The notes: a model not told the origin generated them from the letters alone. A DNA stretch of 64,000 nucleotides from Sipunculus nudus (GCA_026874595.1 JAPPUL010000079.1:1917001-1981000), one strand, 5' to 3'; positions 45,292-54,988 are shown, counted from the first letter of the stretch. Program-made: numbers and translations.

Positions 45292-46152
45292 ATGGTAATA
45301 TATCATAATCTAAGTGCAATAAACAGCTACCGAAGTTACAAGCTAAACAATATAGCACTTGACAAAACAATAAAGCGGCTATCAAGCGGGCTTCGTATAA
45401 ACAGTGCAGGAGATGACGCCTCAGGGCTTGCAGTATCAGAGAAGATGCGCTCCCAAATTCGCGGTTTAAATCAAGCAGTAAGAAACATATCAGACGACAT
45501 ATCGTTCATTCAAACAGCAGAAGGCTATCTACAAACAAGTCAAGACATACTCCATAGGCTTAGAGAGCTTGCAATTCAGTCGGCAAATGGAATATATACA
45601 GATGAAGATAGATTACAAATTCAATCTGAAGTAGAACAATTAATAGACGAAGTCGACAGAATAGCATCGCACGGACAATTTAATACATTAAACATGTTAA
45701 CAGGACGATTTGCTCGTGGCACGGCGTTGTCTAATGCGCCTGCAAGTATGTGGTTTCACGTAGGAGGTAATATGGATCAGCGAGAGCGAGTATATATAGG
45801 CACTATGACAGCCAAAGGACTTGGGCTTAAGGGCGCGGCAACAGGAAGCAGTTTAAACCTAAGTACACAAGACAAAGCAAACCGGTCAATAATACATTTA
45901 GACAAGGCATTATTCAAGATCTCAAAACAAAGAGCAGATCTAGGAGCATACCAAAATCGTCTTGAACATGCGATGAAAAGTAACATGGTAGGAGCTGAAA
46001 GCATCCAGTCGGCTGAATCTCTTATACGGGATGCTGATATGGCTCTTGAGTCAATAGAATTTGTAAGACAACAGATACTAAGTCAAAGTAGCACAGTAAT
46101 GCTTGGTCATGCAAACAGTCGTTCACAAAACGTTCTGCGACTTTTAAACTAA
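45292..46152 (+). CDS. flaB: Flagellin core protein FlaB
   Basis: Filament protein of the periplasmic flagellum. The N-terminal D0/D1 region has the highly conserved [21 protein letters not shown] (about 31-51) and [11 protein letters not shown], then [20 protein letters not shown]. The C-terminal coil ends LRLLN after [17 protein letters not shown]. The 286 residues and short middle are those of spirochaete FlaB, without a large outer domain. There is no Sec signal; export is by the flagellar type III system. A strong AAGGAGG precedes ATG 45292. Only one flaB copy is in the window. Confidence 0.97.
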   Translation: MVIYHNLSAINSYRSYKLNNIALDKTIKRLSSGLRINSAGDDASGLAVSEKMRSQIRGLNQAVRNISDDISFIQTAEGYLQTSQDILHRLRELAIQSANGIYTDEDRLQIQSEVEQLIDEVDRIASHGQFNTLNMLTGRFARGTALSNAPASMWFHVGGNMDQRERVYIGTMTAKGLGLKGAATGSSLNLSTQDKANRSIIHLDKALFKISKQRADLGAYQNRLEHAMKSNMVGAESIQSAESLIRDADMALESIEFVRQQILSQSSTVMLGHANSRSQNVLRLLN

Positions 46153-46218
46153 TGGCTAAACAGAAGTTAAGAAGGGCTTAAGAAAAAAGCTAGAGTCGTT
46201 TTAAAGTAAGAATATAAG

Positions 46219-46278
46219 GCCTTGTTGTCATATTATTAAATAATAAGTAAAATAGTAAAATAGTTATGATAACAGGGC
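46219..46278 (+). other. Large hairpin between flaB and fliD
   Basis: GCCTTGTTGTCATA (46219-46232) pairs with TATGATAACAGGGC (46265-46278), 14 bp with two G-U pairs and an AT-rich 32-base loop. No T-tract follows, so it is not a typical intrinsic terminator. It could stabilise the abundant flaB mRNA 3' end. The rest of the 310-bp gap holds an 18-bp duplication (46362-46397) and no gene I accept. Confidence 0.5.
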
Positions 46279-46361
46279 AGGAGATAATACTATAGTTAAT
46301 ACAGTTAATACTATAATAAATAAAGATCCTGCCGAAATACGAAATAGAAGTAGAAATAGAA

Positions 46362-46397
46362 GCAAGAAAAGCAAGAGAAGCAAGAAAAGCAAGAGAA
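46362..46397 (+). repeat. Exact 18-bp tandem duplication upstream of fliD
   Basis: Two identical 18-bp units (46362-46379, 46380-46397), each itself made of two near-identical halves GCAAGAAAA and GCAAGAGAA. They lie 65-100 bp before the fliD ATG. Confidence 0.85.
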
Positions 46398-46462
46398 GGA
46401 ATCCAAAAACATTCTTTGAGATTTAAGAACAAATAAATAAGAAGCAAAATAAATAATTAAAT

Positions 46463-48811
46463 ATGGTGCAAGTAAAAAGCCAAAAGCCAAAAGTAAGTTT
46501 TAAAAAGAGCTTAAGAGAATTGTTTGTAAAGCTTGTAAAGAGAGTAGTGCTATTACTCTTACTATTTTTATTTGCCAGCTTCTCATATGGTGAAGATGAT
46601 TTTGACTATGAAAAACAGATAAGCGAATATGAAGATAAGATGCGAGAGCGTACACTTGAACCTATAGAGTCAAACCTACTTCTGACAAAGCGAGAGAGCC
46701 AGGCATGGGAAGGGTTTAAAAGTCGTCTTAATATATTTAACGAGAAAGCGAAGGAGTTATACGATCCGACAAAATCGCCATTTAACAAGATGTTGTCAAA
46801 AAGCAGCAAACCAAGTAGTTTTGAAGCAACAACAAAACCGTCCTCCCTTGCTGTAGGAGAACACGAAATACATGTTTTAGAGATAGCGAAAAAAGATATA
46901 ATAGCAAGTAAAAAGCTAAAGCGGGGAGCACGTATTCCGGGAGGTATATTTAAGATAAAGGGCGGCAATAATGATGAAGTAAGCATAAATTTTAAAGGGG
47001 GAACGTTAGAAGATTTAGATAAGCTTTTGTCAAAGAGGGCAAATAAGCTATATAAATCGAGAATAACGAAGCTAAGCGATGAATATGAGATACTCTTACT
47101 TGAGGGAGAGAATACAGGAGTAAAAAACGCTTTAGTATTAGAAGGACAGAGGAGTTTCTTAGAGGAGCTTGGATTTTTTAAGAAGGAAAAGGATATAAAT
47201 GGGAAAGATTACCTAAATCTTATAAACTTGCAAAAAGAGCGACTTGGTGGTAGTTATAGCGTATTGGGAGAAAGGGGGATTAGGCTTAATGAAGAGAGTA
47301 AGTTGCTTTTGAGTTTTTTGCCAATAAGGTATAAAGAGAGTCTAGTTATGAAAGGGGAGGTAAGAGTGCTTGTAAAAGAGAAGGCGAAGGAGAAGGCGAA
47401 GAAGAAAGAGGGCAAGGAGGAGGAGGGGAAGAAGGAGGGAACGGGAGATAGATTAGAAGAGAAGGAAGCAGTAGGAGCAATAGATAGCGTACGGGTTGGA
47501 CATATAAGACTTTATACGAAACCACTAATACAAAAGTTTGAAGATGAGACAAAGAAGTTAAAAAGAGGGGTAGAATCTTCGCTGACAAAAGAGGGAGAGG
47601 AAGCGGCTGAGGTATCGATTAAATTTGTAGGGAAGGATGCAGATGCTATACTTGCAAAGCATGTGATAAAAGGTTTTAAAGGTGGCAGCAAGGGTCTAAT
47701 AACGGGTTCAAAAGGCAAAGAAAGTTATAAAGAAATATTAATAGATATAGAAAAGAGTAGATTAAAGAATGACGGCTTAAAATACGCGAGGGGAGAATAT
47801 ATACAAGGGCTAGTACTTGAGAATGGATATAAGGATCGTAGATTTGAGATAAGAAATATAAGAATATACGATCCCTATGAAAATAAGCGACGTGGTGAAT
47901 ATAATTTCATAGAGCAAGCCCAAGATGCAAAAATATTGTTTAACGGGGTACTAATAACGCGTGATAGAAATAACATAGAAGATCTTTTAAAGGGAGTAGT
48001 ACTAGAGGTAAAAAGCGCAACAGAAGGTGGTGGCAAGCTTAGGTTGTACAGGGATTATGATGTTACAGTAGAGCAGATAGAGAAGTTTATAGACGAATAT
48101 AATAATGTGATGTTATATATAAGGAATGTAACAACCTACGTACCGAGGCGGAGTTTAGAGGAGCTTTTAAAGGAGGAGGAGGAACATAAGATAAAGAGTT
48201 ACGAGGAGCGAGAATATGCCAAACTCTCGGGAGAATATTATAAGGGAGTAATAGAGGACAGACAACTAATTAGGTCAATAAGGGGCCGAATAAGGGAAGT
48301 AATGGTAAGCACACCCTATGCGCGATTAAGTAGAAACAAGATAAAGTTTTTAAGTCAAATAGGAGTAAGCAGCACACAATCGGGAGTAAACGCGGTAGTA
48401 GACACAGACACTTTAAAACGAGCTTATTTATATGTAAGAAAAGCTGAGTTAAAAAGCATCTTACAGGAGGATTTCAAAGAGGTAAAGGAACTATTTGCGC
48501 ATGCCCAAGAGGGGAGCACTTTACGAGATCGCGGGATAGCAGTAGAGCTAGTAAAGGTATTAGAATCTTATATAAAGCGAACAATGAGAGGAGCAGATGG
48601 GCGAACGTATTTGGGGCCGATAGAGGTACGGCTTAGGAATTTAGAGGAGAAGACAAAACGCTTAGAAAGCCGTAAAGAGGCAGAGAGTAAACGAGTTGAG
48701 AAGAAGCTAAAGGAATTCCGAGTAAAGATAGAGAAGCTAAAAGGTATAAGGAAGCGTTCAAAAGACACAAGAAAGAGATTTGACGGTATATTTAAGAGTT
48801 TTGGCCGATAA
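46463..48811 (+). CDS. fliD: FliD-like flagellar cap protein with N-terminal hydrophobic signal
   Basis: The cap (HAP2) helps flagellin fold at the filament tip. Family-like text: RTLEPIESNLLLTKRESQAWEGF and LYDPTKSPFNKM near the N-terminus, EKFIDEYNNVMLYIRN in the middle, RNKIKFLSQIGVSSTQSG and DTDTLKRA near the C-terminus, then a coiled-coil tail. At 782 residues it is longer than usual, partly from a KEKAKEKAKKKEGKEEE insert (about 307-325) with a 12-bp duplication. Oddly, residues 28-43 (VVLLLLLFLFASFSYG) look like a Sec signal, where FliD normally has a short polar start. No ribosome binding site is evident at ATG 46463. Confidence 0.85.
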   Translation: MVQVKSQKPKVSFKKSLRELFVKLVKRVVLLLLLFLFASFSYGEDDFDYEKQISEYEDKMRERTLEPIESNLLLTKRESQAWEGFKSRLNIFNEKAKELYDPTKSPFNKMLSKSSKPSSFEATTKPSSLAVGEHEIHVLEIAKKDIIASKKLKRGARIPGGIFKIKGGNNDEVSINFKGGTLEDLDKLLSKRANKLYKSRITKLSDEYEILLLEGENTGVKNALVLEGQRSFLEELGFFKKEKDINGKDYLNLINLQKERLGGSYSVLGERGIRLNEESKLLLSFLPIRYKESLVMKGEVRVLVKEKAKEKAKKKEGKEEEGKKEGTGDRLEEKEAVGAIDSVRVGHIRLYTKPLIQKFEDETKKLKRGVESSLTKEGEEAAEVSIKFVGKDADAILAKHVIKGFKGGSKGLITGSKGKESYKEILIDIEKSRLKNDGLKYARGEYIQGLVLENGYKDRRFEIRNIRIYDPYENKRRGEYNFIEQAQDAKILFNGVLITRDRNNIEDLLKGVVLEVKSATEGGGKLRLYRDYDVTVEQIEKFIDEYNNVMLYIRNVTTYVPRRSLEELLKEEEEHKIKSYEEREYAKLSGEYYKGVIEDRQLIRSIRGRIREVMVSTPYARLSRNKIKFLSQIGVSSTQSGVNAVVDTDTLKRAYLYVRKAELKSILQEDFKEVKELFAHAQEGSTLRDRGIAVELVKVLESYIKRTMRGADGRTYLGPIEVRLRNLEEKTKRLESRKEAESKRVEKKLKEFRVKIEKLKGIRKRSKDTRKRFDGIFKSFGR

Positions 48812-48902
48812 GAATAAAGCAAGCTGTTAAGAATAAGACGAAAAAAGACAAGGCGAAAAAAGATAAAGAAAGGATTTTAAAGGAAGCGGAGAAGTAAAAG
48901 AT

Positions 48903-49922
48903 ATGGAGATATTGATAGAAGGAAGTAAGTTAGATTATAAGATAGAGGCGGAGAAGAATTTGCTTGAGGTGGTAGAATATTTAGAGGACTGGTTATTGAA
49001 GGAAAGTAAGCTTATAGAGCGTATCGAGGCGGATGGGGATTCATTATATACAACAGATAAAGAGGGTTTGAAGGGGAGGTTAATAGAAGGCACAAATAAG
49101 CTTGAAATAAGCACAGTAGGACATGGAGACTATGCCCTGAATTTATTAGTAGAGCTTGAAGACTATATAAAAAGGTTTAAAAACGAGACAAAAGAGGAGA
49201 TTTATCTAAGTCCAACAAATAAAGATGAGATAATAGAGGGTTTAAAATGGATAAACGACGTTCTTTTAAATAGTGCCCGGATACTGCAAATAAAGGTAGA
49301 TTTATTATTTGACAAAGAGAAGTCGCTGTCAGAAATTGTATCAAAGAATAACGTATTAATAGTAGAGCTTGAAAGCTATAAATATAATCCTATAGTATTC
49401 AAGGAGCTTTTGGACTTAAAGGTAAAGAAGAATTTAGAATTCTTATTAAACTATTTACCGAAGATAGTACAGCGAGTATATTTTTATAAAGCAGATAAAA
49501 TAGACAAAGAAAATGTATTAATAGTAAAAAAGGTGTTAAATGATATAGTTGAGACACTATGTTCGTTTATAGAGCTAATCCCTCAAATAGGTTATACACT
49601 ACACACTGGAGGGGAGGCACAAGGATATCTTGAAATAAAGAACTTATTATATTTCATGGAAAGTTTATTAAATGATTTAGTAGTATCAGATAAGCTTGTG
49701 GGGCTTAATGGAGAATTAGATAGAGATTGTGAGTTTGATGGTTTGGAAGAAGTGAACAAGGGATTTGGTGATCTTTTAGAAGAGATATCACAGAGTTTAA
49801 TAAAGAAGGACATAGTGTTATTATGTGATTTACTAGAGTATGAAGTCCTTGAAAAGCTTAAAATATACAAAAGAATTTTTGAGAAAACCATTGTCATAAT
49901 AGGGAAAAAAGATTATAGTTAG
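48903..49922 (+). CDS. Helical protein downstream of fliD, unknown function
   Basis: 339 acidic residues, mostly predicted helical by eye, no signal or membrane segment. Text such as SLIKKDIVLLCDLLEYEVLEKL near the C-terminus (about 300-320) hints at a conserved helical end. It lies 91 bp after fliD and 21 bp before another small gene, all on one strand, so a flagellar chaperone or regulator role is plausible by position. I do not recognise the family; FliS is much shorter. Confidence 0.65.
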   Translation: MEILIEGSKLDYKIEAEKNLLEVVEYLEDWLLKESKLIERIEADGDSLYTTDKEGLKGRLIEGTNKLEISTVGHGDYALNLLVELEDYIKRFKNETKEEIYLSPTNKDEIIEGLKWINDVLLNSARILQIKVDLLFDKEKSLSEIVSKNNVLIVELESYKYNPIVFKELLDLKVKKNLEFLLNYLPKIVQRVYFYKADKIDKENVLIVKKVLNDIVETLCSFIELIPQIGYTLHTGGEAQGYLEIKNLLYFMESLLNDLVVSDKLVGLNGELDRDCEFDGLEEVNKGFGDLLEEISQSLIKKDIVLLCDLLEYEVLEKLKIYKRIFEKTIVIIGKKDYS

Positions 49923-49943
49923 ATAACGCTTAGATGGGGGCGT

Positions 49944-50213
49944 GTGATAAAAAGAGGAACAAGGCTTTCGTTATCAAATAGGAATCTTCATAAATATAAT
50001 ATAAATCAGATAGTCGATATAAAGGCGATTGTGCTAATATGTAGAGGGGTATTGGCGAGGTTTAATCGTCTTGTTAGCATAGTTAGAATATGTGGGTTAT
50101 ATATAAAAAGGCTGCAGTTAATAAAATCAAACAAGCATAAGAGTATAGTAAAAGCTATAAAGAACATTAAGCGTAATTTAAATAAAAACAAAAGAGAAAA
50201 TAAGGAAAGGTAG
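49944..50213 (+). CDS. Small very basic protein before rho
   Basis: 89 residues from GTG 49944, with GGGGG at 49935-49939. About a third of residues are Lys or Arg; the C-terminus is KRNLNKNKRENKER. A central moderately hydrophobic stretch (VDIKAIVLICRGVLARFNRLVSIVRICGLYI, about 24-54) could be an amphipathic helix. It fits exactly between the preceding gene and rho (3-bp gap), which supports it as real. No family recognised. Confidence 0.5.
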   Translation: MIKRGTRLSLSNRNLHKYNINQIVDIKAIVLICRGVLARFNRLVSIVRICGLYIKRLQLIKSNKHKSIVKAIKNIKRNLNKNKRENKER

Positions 50214-50216
50214 AAT

Positions 50217-51668
50217 ATGAACAATCGTAATGTAGAAGGGAAACGGTATGGTGGGGGGGCACGTCACAATTCAAATTCATTAAGACAGAGTGTAGGAAAA
50301 GAAGATGTAGGGAAGGAAGGGAAAGAGAAGGAGAGTGTAAAGGTGACAAATCGGGTGGCACGGGTAAAGAAGAGTGGGCATGTTGGGGGGCAGGGCTCAA
50401 ACTATCTACCAGAAAAGTTAGACATATCAGAAATCGGAAAAAAGACAATATCAGAGCTAACACAACTTGGACGAGTATTGGGGGTTGAGGGAATAAATAC
50501 AAAAACAAAACAGGATTTAATATACGCAATATTAGAAGCGCAGACGAAGCGAGACGGAGCATTATTTGCAAGTGGAGTATTAGATGTTTTACAAGAAGGG
50601 TATGGATTTTTGAGGTCTCCGACTTATAATTATTTATCAAGTCCGGATGATATATATATATCGCCGTCGCAGATAAAGCTATTTGGACTTAAGACGGGAG
50701 ATACAGTAGCAGGACAAGTAAGGCCGCCAAAAGATAATGAAAGGTTTTTTGCATTACTCCGAGTTGAGCAAGTAAATTTTGATAGTCCCGAGACAGTAAA
50801 TCAACGAATACTATTTGATAATCTAACGCCATTGTATCCGCAATCAAGACTTAATCTAGAGTGGCAGACGGAGAAATTCTCAACAAGGATAGTGAATTTA
50901 TTGGTACCTATAGGGAAAGGGCAGCGAGGTTTAATAGTAGCACCGCCAAGGACGGGGAAAACAATCTTCTTACAAGAGTTTGCAAATGCCATAACAGCGA
51001 ATCACCCTGAAGTAATACTTATGGTGTTGCTGATAGACGAGAGGCCAGAGGAAGTAACAGATATGCAAAGAACGGTAAAGGGAGAGGTAATAAGTTCAAC
51101 ATTTGACGAACCTGCCCAAAGGCACGTACAAGTAGCAGAGATGGTGCTGGACAAGGCAAAACGGCTTGTTGAGCATAAGAAGGATGTGGTAATATTGCTT
51201 GACAGTATAACTCGCTTGGCCAGGGCGTATAATCAGGTGGTACCAACGAGCGGGAAGGTGTTGTCGGGAGGGGTTGATTCTAATGCATTACAAAAGCCAA
51301 AGAGATTTTTCGGAGCAGCACGAAATACAGAAGAAGGGGGTAGTCTTACGATACTTGCAACGGCGCTTATAGATACAGGTAGCCGTATGGATGAGGTAAT
51401 ATTCGAAGAGTTTAAGGGAACTGGTAATATGGAAGTGCATTTAGATAGGAAGATGGTAGAAAGGCGTCTTTTCCCTGCAATAGACATAAAAAAGAGTGGA
51501 ACTAGAAAAGAAGAATTGTTGTTAAGCGAGGAAGAGATACAAAAGATGTGGATATTAAGACAAGTGTTTAATTCTATGACGAATATAGAAACTATGGAAT
51601 TGTTGCTTGAGAAAATGGGTAAAACTAAGGATAACAGTTTGTTTCTTAAGTCTATGAGTAATGGGTAG
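50217..51668 (+). CDS. rho: Transcription termination factor Rho
   Basis: Hexameric RNA helicase that ends transcription. Walker A is APPRTGKT (242-249), with [13 protein letters not shown] and [15 protein letters not shown] (Walker B) and the Q-loop/R-loop text [21 protein letters not shown]. The RNA-binding cold-shock-like domain is at about 115-185 ([14 protein letters not shown]). Residues 1-65 form a polar, Gly/Lys-rich low-complexity extension. The length of 483 residues is modestly longer than E. coli Rho (419). rpmE follows after 51 bp, a common pairing. Confidence 0.97.
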   Translation: MNNRNVEGKRYGGGARHNSNSLRQSVGKEDVGKEGKEKESVKVTNRVARVKKSGHVGGQGSNYLPEKLDISEIGKKTISELTQLGRVLGVEGINTKTKQDLIYAILEAQTKRDGALFASGVLDVLQEGYGFLRSPTYNYLSSPDDIYISPSQIKLFGLKTGDTVAGQVRPPKDNERFFALLRVEQVNFDSPETVNQRILFDNLTPLYPQSRLNLEWQTEKFSTRIVNLLVPIGKGQRGLIVAPPRTGKTIFLQEFANAITANHPEVILMVLLIDERPEEVTDMQRTVKGEVISSTFDEPAQRHVQVAEMVLDKAKRLVEHKKDVVILLDSITRLARAYNQVVPTSGKVLSGGVDSNALQKPKRFFGAARNTEEGGSLTILATALIDTGSRMDEVIFEEFKGTGNMEVHLDRKMVERRLFPAIDIKKSGTRKEELLLSEEEIQKMWILRQVFNSMTNIETMELLLEKMGKTKDNSLFLKSMSNG

Positions 51669-51719
51669 GATAAACGCATATAAAATATAAAAGTAAATAG
51701 ATAAGGGAGCAAATAAATA

Positions 51720-51920
51720 ATGAAGAAAGAAGGACATCCAAGATATTATGAAGCAGTAATAAAGTGCGCCTGCGGCAATGAAATACATACAGGTTCTACG
51801 GTTGAAAGTCTTACTGTAGAAATATGTTCAAACTGCCATCCGTTTTATACAGGCAAGCAAAAGATAGTAGATAGTGCCGGACGAGTTGAAAAGTTCAATA
51901 AAAAGTACAAATTAAAGTAG
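51720..51920 (+). CDS. rpmE: Ribosomal protein L31
   Basis: 66-residue large-subunit protein of the zinc-binding type: Cys16 and Cys18 in [13 protein letters not shown], Cys36 and Cys39 in [19 protein letters not shown] lies ahead of ATG 51720. The rho-rpmE order is shared by many bacteria. Confidence 0.96.
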   Translation: MKKEGHPRYYEAVIKCACGNEIHTGSTVESLTVEICSNCHPFYTGKQKIVDSAGRVEKFNKKYKLK

Positions 51921-51952
51921 CCTTAGTAGGAGAGGATAGTAGCTTAGAGGCA

Positions 51953-53101
51953 TCATATAAACTGTTGAAGTTCTTTAATAGTCTTAGAAAGGGTTTTAAT
52001 AGTATAAAGGATATGCTCTTTAGAAGTATCATAGCCCAAACTAAATCTAATAGCATTGTGAATGAAGTCATCATTTTGCTTGTCAAGAGCTTTTAAAACA
52101 TAAGAACTTTGCTGCTTGCTAGAACAAGCAGAACCTGTTGAAACATAAACACCATGAGCATTTAAAGAAAGCATAATGGCATTAGCTTCGATGGGGTAGA
52201 AACTTGCACTAATGGTGTTAGGTAATCGTAAAGTCCTATCACCGTTTATACGAGCTTTGGGGAATACGTCTATAATACCTTCTTCTAATAAATCTCTTAA
52301 TACTTTTATTCTTTTGTTGACTGGGTCCATATTGTTAGAAAGTAAAGAAATACATTTATCAAATGCAATTATAGCGATAGTATTTTCGGTACCAGATCGA
52401 ATATTAAACTCATGTCCACCGCCTTGCATTATAGGAGATAATAGACGTTTTTTATTAGCAAAGAAAAAGCCAAGGCCCTTAGGCCCATAAACCTTGTGAG
52501 AAGAGAAGCTCATAAAGTCAACTTGTAAGTCTTTAACATCGATTTTAATTTTACCAAGTCCCTGCACCGCATCGCTATGTACTAAGATATTGTATTTTTT
52601 GGCAATAGCAATAATTTGTTTAATAGGCTGTATAGTACCGATTTCGTTATTAGCAAGATGTATAGAGATAAGCTTAGTATTTTGCTGTATAGAGTTTTCA
52701 AGTTGAACTAAGTCAACAATACCGTTTTTGTTGACATTTACAAATGTGACAGGGAAGCCTAATTGTTCAAGATACTTAAAAGTATTTAATACAGAAGGAT
52801 GTTCTATAGAGGATGTTATTAGATGAGGTTTTTTAGTTTCATTTATGTATTTTAATAAAAGCCCTTTAATAATGATATTGTTAGCCTCGGTGGCAGATGC
52901 TGTAAATATAATTTGGTCCTTAGTCCTTGCGTTAATAAATTGTTTAATGTTAACTCTGGTTTCCTCTATTTTAAAGAGAGCCTGTTTGCCAATGTCATGA
53001 AGGCTTGAAGGGTTGCCATAAATATTTAATGAATCTATTAAGACCTTTTTGACATCAGGATGAATAGGTGTGGTTGCATTATAATCTAAATAAATATTCA
53101 T
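51953..53101 (-). CDS. Cysteine desulfurase (NifS/IscS family)
   Basis: PLP enzyme that takes sulfur from cysteine for Fe-S clusters and thiolated tRNAs. The sequence starts YLDYNATTPIHPDV. PLP lysine is Lys203 in SFSSHKVYGPKGLG, and the persulfide cysteine Cys326 in VSTGSACSSKQ, with the short active loop typical of NifS/IscS. The length of 382 residues is normal. No iscU or other scaffold gene adjoins it, so NifS versus IscS versus a tRNA-sulfur role cannot be decided. Confidence 0.93.
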   Translation of the reverse strand: MNIYLDYNATTPIHPDVKKVLIDSLNIYGNPSSLHDIGKQALFKIEETRVNIKQFINARTKDQIIFTASATEANNIIIKGLLLKYINETKKPHLITSSIEHPSVLNTFKYLEQLGFPVTFVNVNKNGIVDLVQLENSIQQNTKLISIHLANNEIGTIQPIKQIIAIAKKYNILVHSDAVQGLGKIKIDVKDLQVDFMSFSSHKVYGPKGLGFFFANKKRLLSPIMQGGGHEFNIRSGTENTIAIIAFDKCISLLSNNMDPVNKRIKVLRDLLEEGIIDVFPKARINGDRTLRLPNTISASFYPIEANAIMLSLNAHGVYVSTGSACSSKQQSSYVLKALDKQNDDFIHNAIRFSLGYDTSKEHILYTIKTLSKTIKELQQFI

Positions 53102-53316
53102 TTGATAAACTTACTAATAAAATGTTTATTTTGTTTATTTATATGCTATAGTATGTGTTATAAATAAAGTTTGACTTTATAAATCTTATTTAGGAGAGGA
53201 TAATGGGGAGTAGGAGTAGAAAGGATTTTGTTATATAGCCTATGCGTATTAATTAAAAATGATTATAATGTGGTGTTATAGAAAGGCCACTATATTTTAG
53301 GAGAATAAATTTTCAT

Positions 53317-53742
53317 ATGGTAGAAAAGAAGGTAGAAAAGAAGCAAATAGCTTTAGTAGCACATGATTCAAAAAAGAAAGATATGGTTGAGTGGGCACAT
53401 TTTAATAGAGGGACGCTCTCAGCCCAATGCGACATTTGGGCAACGAAGACAACGGGTAATTTAGTTGTAAGCGAAGTAGGACTTGATGTTAATGTATTAT
53501 TGAGCGGGCCAAAGGGAGGCGATTCTCAGGTAGGAGCAATGATTGCAGAAGGCGAGCTTGATCTAATGGTCTTTTTTTGGGATCCATTAAGCGTACAACC
53601 GCACGATGTAGATGTAAAAGCGTTACTTCGCCTGGCAGTACTTTATGATATACCAATAGCCTGTAATCGAGCGACTGCAGATTTTCTAATATCTTCCCCA
53701 CTTTTTGAAAAAGACGGTAAAAAACGTAAAGCCCAAGCATAA
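53317..53742 (+). CDS. mgsA: Methylglyoxal synthase
   Basis: Converts dihydroxyacetone phosphate to methylglyoxal and phosphate, a glycolysis bypass when phosphate is short. Motifs: ALVAHDSKK (His16, Lys20), TKTTG (43-47), the catalytic-Asp loop GPKGGDSQ (64-71) and FFWDPLSVQPHDVDV with His96. The length of 141 residues is normal. The stop codon lies inside a 14-bp tandem duplication (53734-53747, 53748-53761). Confidence 0.95.
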   Translation: MVEKKVEKKQIALVAHDSKKKDMVEWAHFNRGTLSAQCDIWATKTTGNLVVSEVGLDVNVLLSGPKGGDSQVGAMIAEGELDLMVFFWDPLSVQPHDVDVKALLRLAVLYDIPIACNRATADFLISSPLFEKDGKKRKAQA

Positions 53743-53761
53743 ATAAACAAGCATAAATAAA
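53734..53761 (+). repeat. Exact 14-bp duplication across the mgsA stop codon
   Basis: Two identical 14-bp units of CAAGCATAAATAAA; the first contains the mgsA TAA (53740-53742). The second is untranslated. Confidence 0.9.
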
Positions 53762-53846
53762 ATCATACATTTAAATTTGCGTATATTAAAGTTAAATATA
53801 TATATTTAAGGAGCTATAATCAAAATAGAATATAGGCTAATTAAAT

Positions 53847-54488
53847 ATGTTTGAAAAGATAAGATTTGCGCTATTCTTTGTATTTCTTATGTGGGTATTT
53901 GCGCTAGTCAATTTATTCTACGATATAAATCAATATGGGATTATACCACGAGAGCTGCGAGGGCTTATAGGGGTTTTGTTATCTCCGTTATTGCATGCTA
54001 GTTTATACGAGAATGCAATGCATATAATAAATAACAGTATATTTTTGTTATTCTTGCTACCAATAACGTTAATCTTCTATAAAGACATAGCCTATAAAGT
54101 GTTTGTCTTTATAATATTGACAAGCGGACTTTTGGTATGGCTATTTGGCAGGAGTTCAAATCATATAGGAGCAAGTACCCTTATATTTGGGTTATTATCG
54201 TTTTTACTATTAGGTTCAATAATAAGACGAAATTTTAAAGCGTTGCTAGGCACGATAAGTGTTTTTCTGGGTTATAGCTTTATTATACATGGTTTTGTAC
54301 CTTTCGATAGTGATGAGATTCTAGGAGTTCTCGCATCATTTGCCAATACCTTTATTAAAGGGATTGCCCCAGGACAAAGTTATATTTCTTGGGAAGGGCA
54401 TTTGTTTGGAGCAATATCAGGAGTACTTGCAGCTATTCTTTTAACTGAGAATAAGGATAAGGATAAGCAAAAAGCTTTTGTACTCTAA
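53847..54488 (+). CDS. Rhomboid family intramembrane serine protease
   Basis: 213 residues with about six membrane segments. The catalytic pair is visible: Ser110 in NHIGASTLIFG (GxSx motif) and His185 in WEGHLFGAISG. The HxxxxxxxxHxxxN-like stretch with His50, His59 and Asn63 in loop/helix 2 is also family-typical. Substrates unknown. It lies about 100 bp after mgsA and just before rsfS. Confidence 0.88.
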   Translation: MFEKIRFALFFVFLMWVFALVNLFYDINQYGIIPRELRGLIGVLLSPLLHASLYENAMHIINNSIFLLFLLPITLIFYKDIAYKVFVFIILTSGLLVWLFGRSSNHIGASTLIFGLLSFLLLGSIIRRNFKALLGTISVFLGYSFIIHGFVPFDSDEILGVLASFANTFIKGIAPGQSYISWEGHLFGAISGVLAAILLTENKDKDKQKAFVL

Positions 54489-54543
54489 AATTTAAAAGAG
54501 CCTATTATAAAGATAGCTCATATTATAATATTATTTAGAATGT

Positions 54544-54897
54544 ATGGACAAAAATCAGGCGAAAGAGCTTGCCTATAAAGCTGTAAGTTTTCTTATAGAA
54601 AAGAAAGCACATGATGTAAGATTATTTGATGTTGAGCATATTAGCGGTGTATATGACTTTGCAATAGTTGCAAGCGGAGATTCTACAGTATATTTAAGAT
54701 CTATTGCCCGTCATTTAGAAAATATGTTAAGAGAGTTTGACGTAAAGAAGCTAAACTCATTAAAGGGTAGCGACAACCCATGGTTACTTATAGATTTTGG
54801 ATTTATGGTAGTACATCTTTTCCTACAAATAACAAGAGAATACTATAATATAGAATCAATATGGGATAAAGCTTTTGTTTTAGATGATATGTTTTAG
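54544..54897 (+). CDS. rsfS: Ribosomal silencing factor RsfS
   Basis: Binds ribosomal protein L14 and blocks subunit joining when nutrients are short. Family text: KKAHDVRLFDVEHISGVYDFAIVASG, then GSDNPWLLIDFGFMVVHLFLQITREYYNIESIWD (about 78-111), including the FMVVHLF core. The length of 117 residues is normal. The C-terminal LDDMF and stop codon lie in the first unit of a 15-bp tandem repeat, so its last residues depend on that repeat. Confidence 0.93.
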   Translation: MDKNQAKELAYKAVSFLIEKKAHDVRLFDVEHISGVYDFAIVASGDSTVYLRSIARHLENMLREFDVKKLNSLKGSDNPWLLIDFGFMVVHLFLQITREYYNIESIWDKAFVLDDMF

Positions 54898-54948
54898 ATG
54901 ATATGTTTATAGATGATATGTTTATAGATGATATGTTTATAGATGATA
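54882..54948 (+). repeat. 15-bp tandem repeat at the end of rsfS
   Basis: Units begin at 54882 (14 bp), 54896, 54911, 54926 and a partial one at 54941, based on AGATGATATGTTTAT. The first unit encodes the rsfS C-terminus; loss of one base in it creates the TAG stop at 54895-54897. The rest is untranslated spacer before the TPR gene. Confidence 0.9.
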
Positions 54949-54988
54949 AAAAAGAAGATTTATCAAAAGACAAAGTTTAAGCCATACT

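Noticed and set aside
46190-46447. Minus-strand open frame of 85 codons between flaB and fliD
   Set aside because: No ribosome binding site; composition follows the 18-bp repeat and AT-rich spacer; it lies on the opposite strand to the flagellar genes.
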